A DNA stretch of 64,000 nucleotides from Paracyclopina nana (Eukaryota > Arthropoda > Copepoda > Cyclopoida > Cyclopettidae): assembly GCA_019096065.1 (NCBI GenBank), contig JAGUCH010000002.1, positions 4,600,501 through 4,664,500 on the forward strand, read 5' to 3'. Of this stretch, positions 29,873 to 41,350 are shown in pieces. Both the position numbers and the translations under genes were made by a program. The notes under the pieces were generated by a model. That model was not told where the DNA came from. It was given only the letters and a program-made list of their open reading frames with translations, and ran no database searches. The stretch's first letter is position 1; each line of letters begins with the position of its first letter.

Positions 29873-32800
29873 TCATTCATCTTCCCATTTCTTAGTCCAT
29901 GGTTGATTCTATAGCAAAAAAATGAAGTGTTACGCAAAATATGATTACTGAAAGAACAATGAACTTACAATGTTCCTGCGAATGGCAGCCGGGTCACCTC
30001 GAGCATTCATGTCGAGGTAACCTTTCATCTTGCTCGAACCCATCATTGAATTGTTTGGGGGTGGCCCGGGAGGCATGAAATCGCCATAGTCTGCCTTGAT
30101 GGGGCTCACGTTCGGGCTCATCCCCATGAGGGGCATAAAATCGGAAGGAGGAGGTGGCGGTCCAGGCGGCGGAGGCATTCCGTTGAGAAATGGGCTTTCA
30201 AAGGGACCAAGGCCAAAACCAAGATCATTATTATAGAGGCCACTGTAGTCCCATGGATTTGCAGACAAAGGCTTGGGCCTTTCACTGCCTATCGGTCGGG
30301 AATTGAAGCTGCTGCTGCTGTTGCTGCTGCTCGGTTTACCCATGTCAAAGTAATTGCTGGCAGCAGAGGCAGAGCTGTAGCCCGATGCGGTCGTAGCCGG
30401 TGGAGCAGCAGCGGTGATCAGTTCATTTATATCTTGGATAGATCTACCTATCAGGATGTTGGGGTCAAAGACGGACAAGTCGATGCCAGACTGGCCCATC
30501 AAGGAGTTAATGCTGTGCTCCGTCAAGTTGGGTAGGTTGCTACTGAACCGGTTGTATTGCTGCTGGGAGCTGTTGTTCTTGGGGCGTGGTAAGAAGTCAC
30601 TAGTTCCTCGCATAAAGTCGGGCGCATTTGGATTAAGCTTGAACCGGTGGTCATGGTACTGTAGCTGTTGGCGGGGAGCTCCCACAGATGGCTGTGGCGG
30701 TGCAGGGGTCCGAATGGTCGACTGTGGTGGGTTGTCGAGGTCGAACAAGCCGGCAGAGGCCATTTGAGCAGCGGCATTCAGCAACGTCTCCTGAGGGATC
30801 ATGAATCCAGAGGAGACAGCTGGCCTGGATGGCACCCCAAACATGTTCCTTGAAGGTGCAGAAGGTGCCGCGGAGGGCCGAGAATCAATCTCCGGGGTCA
30901 TGCTACGGCCTCCTAGGAAAGACCCAGCACGATATTCAGGCTCAGGGGAGGTGGCCACAGTCGGCATTCGGGATGATGTTGGCATGACTGTGGGAGGTGG
31001 TGGGCAAATCGGCCCAATTGGGCTTCCGGGAGCGCTGTTGGACCGCTCCATGTTGAATGAGGGAGGCGCCCAGGTTGATCCAATGATGGGACCACCTGAA
31101 GGCGAAACTCGATACCCTGGTGCCTTAGCGGCCAGGTCAGTTGACGGTCCAAAGCTCGACTTGATATCCTTGATGTCATTCTCGGCAGTGACAGGCCATC
31201 CGGCATAGGACTTGAAGGGTGAGTAGTCCTTGGGGTCGTCATTGGTAGACGGCGGTGTGGCTATTTTGGGTGGAGGAGCTGGTAACTCAAACTGATCTAT
31301 GATGGGCTGCACTTGCTGTTCAGGAGGCGTCTTGGCCTTCTTGGCCTTGAGGCTGCCAGGGTGCGTGCCTCCAGTCTGAATCATGCCAAAATTAACGTCG
31401 GCTCCACCAGCAACAGCTGCGAAGCTTGATGTAGCTGGCTTTGCGGCAGTGGCCTTAAAGGCCACTGGCTTGCCGATTGTAGGCCCAACAGCCTTTTTGT
31501 TGCCACCGCCTTCGACTTTTGGCACTGGCGTTACCTTCCCGCTAGCGCTTGAGGTTGCCGCTACAACCACTACTCCTGTCTTGCTGGCAGCGGTCGAAAT
31601 GGCCACAGAAGTGGGCGCTGCTGCTGCTGCCGCTGCTGCTGCTGTTGTAGACTTGATGTATGCCTTGCCAAGAATATCTGTCATGTCCTTGTCGGGATTG
31701 TTAATAATCTGCTGAATCCAGTTATGCGCTTGGCGAGTGGCCTCGGCAGAGCCTTTGATCAAAATGGTTCTCTCCGTCTGTAGGACTTGGCCACTGGCCA
31801 CTTTTGGACCACCTTGAAGCTTTTCTACTTCAATGTGAGCTCCACTCATTTCCCGGATAGCGTTGATGTTGCAACCCGCCCGACCAATGACACGACTGAT
31901 GGCGTTGGCTGGTACAATGACCTTTTTCGATTTCCGAATAACTTCTTTCCATCCAGCATCATCCTTAGTGAGGACAACCGCATTAGCCGACGATGCAGTG
32001 TTACGGCCTCCAGACTTCTTGTTGTTGGGACTCTTCTCATTTACAGGCTTTGCCTTGCTCTCCTCTTTCCGCTTCTTCACAACTTCATTGTTGCCGTTAG
32101 TGGTTACCAAGGATTTCTTTTCCATGGTAATGGTGGTGGTGGTAGTGCTAGCTGCAGGCTCAGGCACTGTCACCTCGTTTACCTTCTTGACCTTCTTACC
32201 CTTACCCTTAGTTATGGTGGTGGGGGTGGCTGCAGCAGCTTTCTTGTTGGCAGCTGCCTCTTTAAGGGTGTTATTTTCAGTTGACACAACAATCTCCTGC
32301 TCGAAGCTGGACGCCTGGCTGTTGGCATCAATACCAGAGTCCTGGTTGTGAGGTGGAGTCTTTTCCTTCTCGTCTTCTGTGGTGACATCATCTTCGTTGT
32401 TCTCCTTGTTGTCAGTGGGCAGAAGACCCTTTTCGGCCAACTTTTCCATCTTCTTACGCTTCTTCTTCTCGCGCTTCCGTGCAGCTGCAGCCTTCTTGGA
32501 CTCCTCAAGGCTCCGCTCTCGGATGAGCTCCTCCAAAAGATTGTTGGCATTTCTTGCTGCCTCCTCCGCCTGCCGATCCTTGGCTGCCTCGATTATGTCC
32601 ATGCAGTTTTGACACTTTTTGAGCAAGTCCTTGTCAGTGATGGTGTTTATGAAACGAGTGAGCTCATTGTCGCTCGGGAACTGCGACACGGACTTGACCA
32701 TCCATTTCACGACCTTAGAATGGCCCTTCCGGAATGCAGCCATCAAGCACGAGATCTTCCGATTGTCTTGGCTGTCAATATCAGCGCCAGAGCCGTGCAA

Positions 32801-35800
32801 CAGTTGGACTACATCCAAGTGACCACCATTGGCAGCTAACCAAAGGCTCGAATTGCCTTTCTTGTTGCGGACATCCACCTGAGCTCCTCTTGCCAAGAGT
32901 AATTCGACAAAGCGGTAATGGCCTTTGTCCGCGGCTATCGTCAACGCAGTATCTCGAGAGGATGGGACAGGAGGAGCATTGACATCAGCCCACTTGTCCA
33001 AGAGGACTCTGCCGACCTCGACAAATCCTCCAGAAGCTGCTTCCATCAATGGGGTGAGGCCAGTCTTGGCTCGATGCTCAACATTGGCCTTTCGGTCAAG
33101 CAGCAATGAAACGACTTCGTGGCGGCCTTGGAAACACGCCAACGTCAGTGCCGTGTTCCGGTTGGTCTCGATTTGGGCGTTGATGTCAGATCCCATGTCT
33201 AGTAGGAGTCTGACAGAAGCAGTGTGCCCGTTCATCGCTGCCAACATGAGGGGGGAAATGCCGAGCTTTGACCCTGTGCGCGAGTTGATCTCGGCACCAT
33301 GGGCAAGCAACAGTTTAATGATGTTGACGTATCCCCCCGACGCCGCCAGGGCCAATGGCGTGTAGTCGGATACGTTACGGTGCTCCTTGTTGGCATTGCG
33401 CCTGAGTAACACCTCAACAACCTCATAGCGACCTCCTGAACATGCCAAGGACAAAGGTGTGTCCTTTGTACGCTCGCTTTGAGCCTCGATGTCGGCGTTG
33501 TGGTCCAATAGGATCTCGCAGACCTTGTCATGACCAGCGGTGGCAGCCAGGATCAAAGGTGTGAATCCCTTCTTATCACGATGTTCTGCAAAAAAATATT
33601 TCATATTGCATTACTTCTTTCGGATTATGGTAAACAGTTTACCGATATTTGCGCCTCGGCTGATGAGTAGGTTAACCAGTTCCTCATGGCCACCTGCGCA
33701 CGCCAAAGTCAAAGCGGTATCATGGTTCGAGTCGGTCTCACTATCCAGGTCTACGTTGGATGAATTTGGCTCCACAATTTCTTGCTCGGCACTTGGCTGC
33801 TCCACAACTTCAGCAGGAACTTCAGGCTCAGCAGCGACTGGTGGTGACAAGTAGGGCTCAGGCAAACCAACTGGAACTGGGACTGGAACATACCCTGGGA
33901 TGATGTCAGGACCAGGAAAATTGTTGTCCAGGAAAGCTGAAAATTCATTTGAAAAATGCTAAAAAACATGTGGTAATTTAACAACACGGAAAGATCTCTA
34001 GAACTAAATAATTTGCGGCTTTCTCGTTTTGCTTGCTGGCAAGCTTAGGTTTGTAGCTTTCAACATTGATGTTAGGCTTGTCTGTTTGTCATGTATGTGC
34101 TTCCAGGAAAGAAGAAAAAAAGGAGACATTAAAATTTTCATCTACTATGACAAAAGCTAGACGTAGCCTCGACAGTCTAAATTGAAAATCTACTTAAGGA
34201 AACCTTTGGCCGTATTTTCTCTGGTATCAATGATATCACTAAATTTTGTCTGCCATGTCAAACTGTATAACCATAGCAGGATAGTTTTCTTGTGCTCCAA
34301 AAGAGCTTATGAACGTTCGGCTTCTTTTTGCTATTTGTGCTTTCTTGAACAAAGTTATCACTGACACAAATTCTAAATTATTGAGCTTTTTTGCTCAAAA
34401 TATAACTAAAAAACAAGTTGGGCGAAGTAGGTAAAATCACTGCTGGCAATGTGAAATAGGTAAAATCAATTATGGCAATTATCTATGAGCTATGAAAAAA
34501 TCTTACGAAAGTTGGATTGAAGTTGACCCGAATCCACCTGAGATAAGTTGTACGGCCCAGCCTGTAATTTAAAAGGACATTTAGTAGAAATAGCGGAAAA
34601 TCAGGGCAACTGAAATGTAAACTGGGAGCTCATGAAAATTACCTGAATTGCCCTAGCCAGTTCAGGGTTGCCTTGTAAGCCCACTTGGACAGCCCTAGCA
34701 AAATCCTGACTGTTTCCATAGTAGGGATCAGAGGCTGAATCGGCATTGGCAGAGGGCAAAAAGGGTGCAAGCGACGCAATGAGAAGGGCAGGATCCTGTG
34801 CCAACGGCTCAATAGAGTCCTCAGAGTCGAACGTATTTAGGGCTTGCACGGCTTGTAGGGCCTGACTAGCCTGAACCAGTTCATAGGCAGAGCCTGAAAA
34901 TATGACGATTGCATTTACAATTGGGTATCGGTCTTACCGAGCTCCTCCGCAACGCTTTACTTCGAGCAATCATAAATTGCTCACGCAGTGTAAGCTCGTA
35001 AGAAAAAATTACCCAAATTCGCTGCAGATTTTGAGTCAAGGTTGGCTCGCTTGGTCGTCTTCTTCGGTTGCTGCTCAGGATTGCTCCCCGAGGTAACCAA
35101 GGCTTCATCATTAGTTGGTTGGGTGAAGGCTAACTGCAACTCAACCTAAAAGAGCAATTTCAATTGAACGATGCACACTTAAGAACTTAGCCGAAAGCTT
35201 GGGATTTTTTAAGGGTTTCTTCTTACCTGCTCTTGAAAGAGTTTGATTTGGCGCTGCAGTTGCTGCTTCTGCTGCAGAATCTGCGCCACTCGCTGCTGCT
35301 GGTTTTGGCTGAAAGATTGTTGAGCCAAAATATGTTGCTCCAATGATTGAAGTTGGGCAACATTGTGCTGAAGTGCTGCTAGTTGCTGTTGATTAGCGAT
35401 CGCATTTTGCTGCAGTGCCGCCAAAGTGGCCTGGTTCTGTTGCTTCAATTGCCTCTGCTGCAAAACTTGCTGTTGCAGTTGCTGGTTCAATTGCTGAAGT
35501 TGTTGCAGCTGTGCTAGTTGTTGGCTGTGCTGCTGAAGCGCCTCCTGCATTAAATACGAATGAACCCATTCCAGACTGAGCATTTAGGATTGAAATCATA
35601 CCTGCAGTTGGCACTTTTTGCCTTTTTCGGTCACGTTAGCAATTTTCCTGCTTGGCTTCGCCTTGGGCCGCTCACTTGGAGGCAAATTAGCCAAATTTCG
35701 CTCGTCGAAATTATTATTTTTCGCCTTCTCCTGTAGCTCCTTCTCAACGCGTTGCAGTTCAGCCAAAATTTGCTCCTTCTGAATGATTTGCTCCTCTCGA

Positions 35801-38800
35801 CTGGATGCATTATTTTCCCTCCGTAGCATTTGTTGAATGTACGACTTGGCATCGAGTCCCTTATCCTCAAATCCCTCTATAACAAATCCTGAACCTTCGA
35901 TGAAATCATAACCCGAGTCGGATTTTGGTTTCAACGGAGGCGACGATCCAGGTTGAGCGCCATGCACAATGGACGGCGGGAGCTGCACATTCCGAGTTTT
36001 CCTAAGCACGGACTTGGCGGTTGTAGCTGGAGTCGTCACACACCTACGAAACGACAATAGATACGTTTAAAACAATGACGCAAGTTGCGTGTTATATTTA
36101 AAACTTACGGGCTCTTATTTGGCATTGAGGCAACAGTAGTGGAAGTCAAGGCCGTATTTGCAATGGCCGTGTTGGCTAAGGCCACTGAGGCGGTGGTAGC
36201 CAGGGTAGCTGAACCTAGAGACAAGTTGGCCATGGCGGCATTTGCCAAGGACATAGTGCCAAGGACCGGAGCGGCCGAAGTGGTTGCACCGACAGCTGTA
36301 GAGCTACAAGCCGTTGAGCCAAAGTTGGTAGAGCCTAACGCCGGAGAGCCTAACGCCGGAGAGCCTAAGCTTAGTGAGCCCAGGGATGATGAGCCCAGAC
36401 TCACAGAGCTCAAGGTTGCAGTGCCCAAAGTCGTAGAGCTCAATGTTGTTGCTGAACTCAAGGTAGGAGAGCTCAAGGTTGACGAGGTCGTAGATGCTAT
36501 GGCTGAAGAGGTAGTGGCAGCCATACTAGCCACGGTCGTAGAGTTCAAGGCCACAGAAGGTGGATTTGCCAAAGGTGAAGAGGCCGAGGTCACTGATCCC
36601 AAGGCTGTGGACCCCAAGGTCATAGAAGCCAGGGCCGTCGAGGCTGAGGCAACAGAGGCCGAATTCGCCAAAGTCGAGGAGGTTGAGGCCACCAAGTCGA
36701 TGGGCATGCTAGCCAAAGTTGTAGAGGCTGCGGCTGTTGAACTAGCCATGATCGCTGGTTGACCTTCAGCGGGAAGCCTACCAGCCTCTAGTGGCTGAGG
36801 GTTGTAGTCAATGAGGACAGACACAACCGTAGTGTAGCCTCCTTTGGCAGCCTCAATAAGCATCGTTGAATTATCCTAAAGCACCAGATAATAATTAATG
36901 CAGGCATCCAAACAAATCGCTTATCAAAGATACTTAGGTGTTATGCAAAAAAATAAGGACTAGTTGGGAGGCTACGGAACCAAAAAAAGTACTGCTTTTC
37001 AATACTATTGAAAAGCTAAAGTTTGTAGCGACATGATTTTGAAAGCAGTACCTTTAGTTTGTGGAAAGGATCAGCGCCGTTCTCAAGCAACAGTTCCACA
37101 AGGTTTACATGGCCACCGGCGCAAGCTAAACTCAACGGAGTATGGTCATTGTTGGCAGTCGGCTTGTTCACATCAGCGCCCTTGTTGATCAAGTATTTTG
37201 CCGTACAAAAATGACCGGCACGGACGGCTTTCATCAACGGCGTACGACCTCCTTCTGACTCGTGCTCGAGTTGGGCGCCTTGCACAATTAGCAAATCGGC
37301 CACATCGGTATGACCACGCTCACAAGCGAATGTCAAAGCAGTATCCCCTGTTGACGTTTGGGCATTGACATCGCACTTCACGCTCAGAAGGTATTTGACA
37401 AGATCCACATGACCCTCTTGAGAGGCTTCCATCAAAGGTGTTGATGCACCTGAAATGGTTATGGATTTATAAACTCAAATAATCGAATTGGTTTTTACTG
37501 TTTTAAAGGATCATACCGAGCTCAATGTCAGCGCCTGCTTTAATTAGGAAATCTGCCACATCGAGGAAACCGCCACAACATGCCAATGTAAGCGCCGTTT
37601 CTTGTGTCTCCTCGGTTTGGGCGTTGATGTCAGCGCCCTGAGACAATAGCAACGCAACCATCTCCTCATGACCTGCACATAGTAAGGTTAGTTCACAAGA
37701 TCAAAGCCAAGAAATTTAATAAGAAATAACCTTCACGAGCAGCCTCCATCAAAGGAGTGTAGCCCTCGTCGTTAACCTCTTCAATATTTGCGCCACGTTC
37801 AAGCAATAGCATTGCCAACTCAACGTGACCACCACATGCCGCCAAAGTTAAAGGGGATTCGAAGCTATCAGCCGGCATATTGACCTGAAAAATTAAAGCT
37901 GGAATCAGTATCGGTTAGAATTTCAGCGCCTATTTTCGAACCTGAGCGCCAGAGTCTAGCAAAAGTCGCGCGACCTCAACATGCCCATCCATGGAAGCTT
38001 CCATGAGAGCCGTATGCATCTCGTCCGTCTTGTGCTCCTGGTCCGCGCCAGCATCTAACAGGAACCGCACCATCTCCAAATGGCCCTAAAACAAATAGTT
38101 GCAGCACGTCACGCATAAAATGGGCGTCAATCGTGACATTTTACCTTGTAGCAAGCCAGTGTCAGTGCCGATTCTTTAAACTCATTGCTATGAGTGTTGA
38201 TACCAGCGCCGTACTCTAGAAGGATTTTGGCAACCTGAACATGACCGGCGCTTGCTGCCTCCATGAGCGGTGTGTGTCCATTCTCGTTGTGATCCTCGAC
38301 ATGGGCACCATTCTCAAGGAGTGCACGCGTAACCTCGGCATGACCTGACGCACAAGCATACATCAACGGCGTATTTCCAGAGGAGCTCTGGGCGTTGACG
38401 TCGGCACCGTAGCCTATCAAGAGGCGTACGATATCCACATGGCCTAAAAAAGCGAGTTTGTGGAAGGTACTCTAGACAATGTAATAATAAGTCTGCATTA
38501 CCAGATGAAGCAGCTTCCATGAGCGGAGTGTTGTCTCCTTTCATGCCACGATCTTCGACGTTCGCTCTCATAGCAAGCAAAACCTGCAAGCATAATTGTG
38601 TTTCATATCAATCGTTCATGAAGGCTCGCATTGCTCATGTTAAAAGTGGTTGTTATGGCAAATGAAGTTACCTGAGCGAGCTCGTAATATCCGGCTTGGC
38701 AGGCCAAAGACAGCAAACTCTCGCCTTCTTCGGTCGTATCGTTAACTGAGACGCGGCCTTCATCCAAAAGTTTGCGCACTTTGCTTACATCACCCACATG

Positions 38801-40277
38801 GCATGCATCCACCAAAGACGTTCTGTGAAGTCAAATTATGAAAACGCTGGTTCACATTTACTATCACTAAGATACTTACTTTCCGTCAGAGGGAGGATCG
38901 GTTTTAAGGTTCCGGGTTAAGGCTGCTGCGGCCTCTCCAAGCGCGCTTGACACACTCGTCGTCAGCCGGTGCAATTCCTAAAACGGATCACACAATGGTT
39001 TGAGTACAACCTCATTATTCGAATATATGCGTAAATGGCTCACCTCAGGATCGGTAATATGAACGGAATCGTATTTTCGAATGCCTGCACTATCAAATAG
39101 TGCCTCAATTTTAGCCTGCGTTTCCGCGTCCATCACCGGAAAGTTTGAATTGCCAGCGTCATCATTTTGTAGCAGAAATTTCGAATCTTCCTCTTCTTCG
39201 TCCTCCTCCTCTTCTTCATCTGAATCAGAATCTTCGATTTCTTCCTCGTCTTCATCTTCAGTTGAATCTGAGGAGTTTTCTTCACAATTTTCTTCGTCTA
39301 GCACAAATGAGTCAATCTGAAAAAAGTGAGTGGTTCAAAAGATTCCTCAATTTTCATATGTTATATAGAAAAAAATATAAAAAGTTCTTCAAGATAAATA
39401 GAGTCCGTGTAAAAGATAACTGACAGCTACTCGTGTGATATTCTGCATTAACTAAGCCTTTAATATTATGGTAAAATCGGGTAACTGATATTCAACGTAA
39501 CTGAATGTAGGGCGAGAGCCAACGAGAATTTTAATGACTCATCCTTCTTTGATGCTACTCGCTGATCTTTTTCATTTCTTAACTTTAATTATCGGCCTTT
39601 ATTGCCTTGACATTACAGTTCCCACTTACATTTCAAAAAGAAATCGAACTATATGGGGAGAATGAAGACAAGCGTCTCCATCTATTCAGTACGAGTCAAT
39701 TTGCCAATTGTCAATTACATATTTCTGTCGGTACAAATTCAGCTGAAAATCAAGGAAAACATCATCGACAAAAAAACCTTCCTTTTAAGATACAGAGAAA
39801 AGTGACAAGGTTGAATACTTGGTACTTCCAATGAATGGCGCAAAATACTCAAAACCAACTTATGCTTGCCATCTACTCTAGCTAGATGAATGCCACATAG
39901 CAAGCTATTTGTAAACTCGACGAAAAACTACGAAGGAACTGTAGAAAAAGTTGATTCAGCAATGAAATCCAGCTCAAGTCAAGTATAGCCCAATTATTTT
40001 GGGGCCTGAATTTCGACGTGCTTTTCGGTGGTTGTCGAGCTCATTTTCGGTGACATAGCAAGGTAGCGGTGAATAGGCCTACCTCAGATGGCTCTTCCTC
40101 TTCTTCCTCCTCTCCATTAATTTCAATTTCCTCATTTATCTCCACGTTGTTTTTCTCCTCCTCGACTTTTTCTTCTGGAACTTTCAGAGGATTCTCGCTG
40201 GTGGCCATTATTTTTTTGTTAGCCTGCTGCGATTTCGCAGCTTTTTTACTGTTCGTTTTGTTCTTGGCCGGCGGCAT
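29873..40277 (-). CDS. mask: ANKHD1/ANKRD17 (Mask) ankyrin-repeat and KH protein
   Basis: Nineteen exons that all join in frame: 40083-40277, 39044-39316, 38880-38977, 38672-38822, 38502-38583, 38145-38443, 37942-38085, 37731-37884, 37517-37672, 37052-37449, 36109-36875, 35602-36043, 35227-35544, 35013-35145, 34643-34893, 34507-34561, 33643-33936, 29969-33585, 29873-29908; 2620 aa. Mask is a cytoplasmic/nuclear scaffold, cofactor of Yorkie/YAP and of receptor tyrosine kinase signalling. In order: acidic N terminus, first ankyrin block (about residues 270-650, from SLVDACHVGDVSKVRKLLDEG), a Ser/Thr/Ala pentad-repeat insert (exon 11), Gln-rich coiled coil (exon 13), second ankyrin block (exons 17-18), charged helix RKREKKKRKKMEKL, KH domain with GRAG loop (IPxN-like VIVPANAISRVIGRAG), and a low-complexity Pro/Ser tail ending NQPWTKKW. 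Two ankyrin blocks plus one KH is specific to this family. Confidence 0.96.
36109..36760 (-). repeat. Protein pentad-repeat insert in Mask exon 11
   Basis: Within exon 11 the protein runs for some 200 residues in Ser, Thr, Ala, Leu and Gly with a clear five-residue period: for example TLSSP, SLGSS, SLGSL, ALGSP, NFGST, SLANA and TLATT units, with Leu/Phe/Met at the same place in most pentads. Codon-level variation between units indicates that the repeat is old or under protein-level constraint rather than a fresh DNA minisatellite. The antisense frame is open only as a by-product of this composition. Confidence 0.75.
39317..40082 (-). other. First intron of Mask, 766 bp
   Basis: The longest intron of this gene, bordered by GAG|GTAGGC and TTTTTCAG. 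It is AT-rich with no clear ORF. First-intron regulatory elements are possible but nothing specific is seen. Confidence 0.5.
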
Positions 40278-40368
40278 GGTGCAATATTTTTCACGCCAAA
40301 ATATCCGCCATTTTCCTCGAAGAAATTCAGCTAACTTTCTGCTGCTGCTGTTTCACGTAGTAAAACAC
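40278..40368. promoter_or_regulatory. Short divergent promoter region at the Mask start
   Basis: Only 91 bp separates the Mask ATG (minus) from a plus-strand ATG with a good splice donor 75 bases downstream. If the plus-strand gene is real, this is a very compact bidirectional promoter. Confidence 0.3.
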
Positions 40369-40947
40369 ATGGATGGCCAAACGAAAGAATCGGCCGACTC
40401 GGCTAACGACGGCGACTCCCAAGGCGCGGCCACTGCGCACGATGTGAGTGTGAAGCAGACGGCGCCAAATTTCAAATGTATTGCTAATTCAAAAAATTGA
40501 CACAATTTGCATCTTTGTGGAGGGAAATTTGAGTTACGTTAGCATTAATATGCCTTATTGAGTTTTATCATGTATCATTTCAGAGCCTACCTTTTGATTA
40601 ACATGATCAAGGCAAATTTGGCTTTTTTTACGTATTCAGAATTTTTTAGCCAAGTAGATAAGTTTTCGGTCAAAAAGTTATCCTTACTGCCAGAACTAGA
40701 CATTTTGATTAAACGCACGCAGTTATTGAATAGAAGCCCAATCATCAAATTTTCATTCTTACATAAGCTAAGATTTATTCTAGCTAGTTCTTCATACTTT
40801 TCCATTGTACTTAGTAGCATCCAATTTGGTCTTGTCGTCGTCATCATTAGCAAGTACACATTGGCTCATTACACAGTGCCGAAAGTAATTAACAATGTGG
40901 CTGAGCAGGTCAGATTAGGAATAAAAGTGGCGAGGTTTGTGAATTAA
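40369..40947 (+). CDS. Hypothetical plus-strand gene, uncertain
   Basis: An ATG at 40369 opens a frame (MDGQTKESADSANDGDSQGA) leading to a consensus donor GTGAGT at 40444. A 3' splice site (TATCATTTCAG) ends at about 40580, and after it a frame stays open to 40947 for about 120 codons, including a hydrophobic segment near its end (FSIVLSSIQFGLVVVIIS), so a membrane protein is conceivable. The phases of the two pieces do not join with the obvious sites: direct joining gives an early stop. The second frame is AT-rich and could be chance. No family is recognised. Kept because of the donor and the long frame; confidence is low. Confidence 0.25.
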
Positions 40948-41350
40948 GTTCCGCCAAGCAATATTTCCTTGGTTTGGGCCAAGATAAGTTGCGTACCTTT
41001 ACTTTTTAAAGTTCCGTAGAAAAAGCGCCCTAGTTTCTAGCATCATCAAACATAAACAAACATCTTAAAATGTCGCGATGAAACGAGCAAGACTTTTTTA
41101 GGCGCCTCCTCATCAAAAGCTTCCTCTTTCCATTTTCAATGCGAACAAAACTGGTAGCCATTCTTAGGTTAGTCACTGAAACATTTTTCAAGGTTTATTG
41201 CGGCTCAACTAAAAACGGTTTCTCAACCTAATCAAGCTATGCAAGAATGGTGTTGGTGGGCTTGTGGTAGATCAGTTCCACCATGAAATCTCTTGCACTT
41301 TTTGACACATATTTTTAAGAAATCAGGTTTTTAGTATGTAAGTGGCAAAA
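40948..41350. other. Intergenic region upstream of the RasGEF gene
   Basis: About 400 bp, AT-rich, without coding signals. CAGGTTTTTAG ends at 41334, 16 nt before the RasGEF ATG, and looks like an unpaired 3' splice site. Confidence 0.35.

Noticed and set aside
36085..36762. 225-codon plus-strand ORF opposite Mask exon 11
   Set aside because: It is the antisense of the Ser/Thr/Ala/Leu pentad repeat, whose composition removes stops on the other strand. It has no start context or splice logic of its own.
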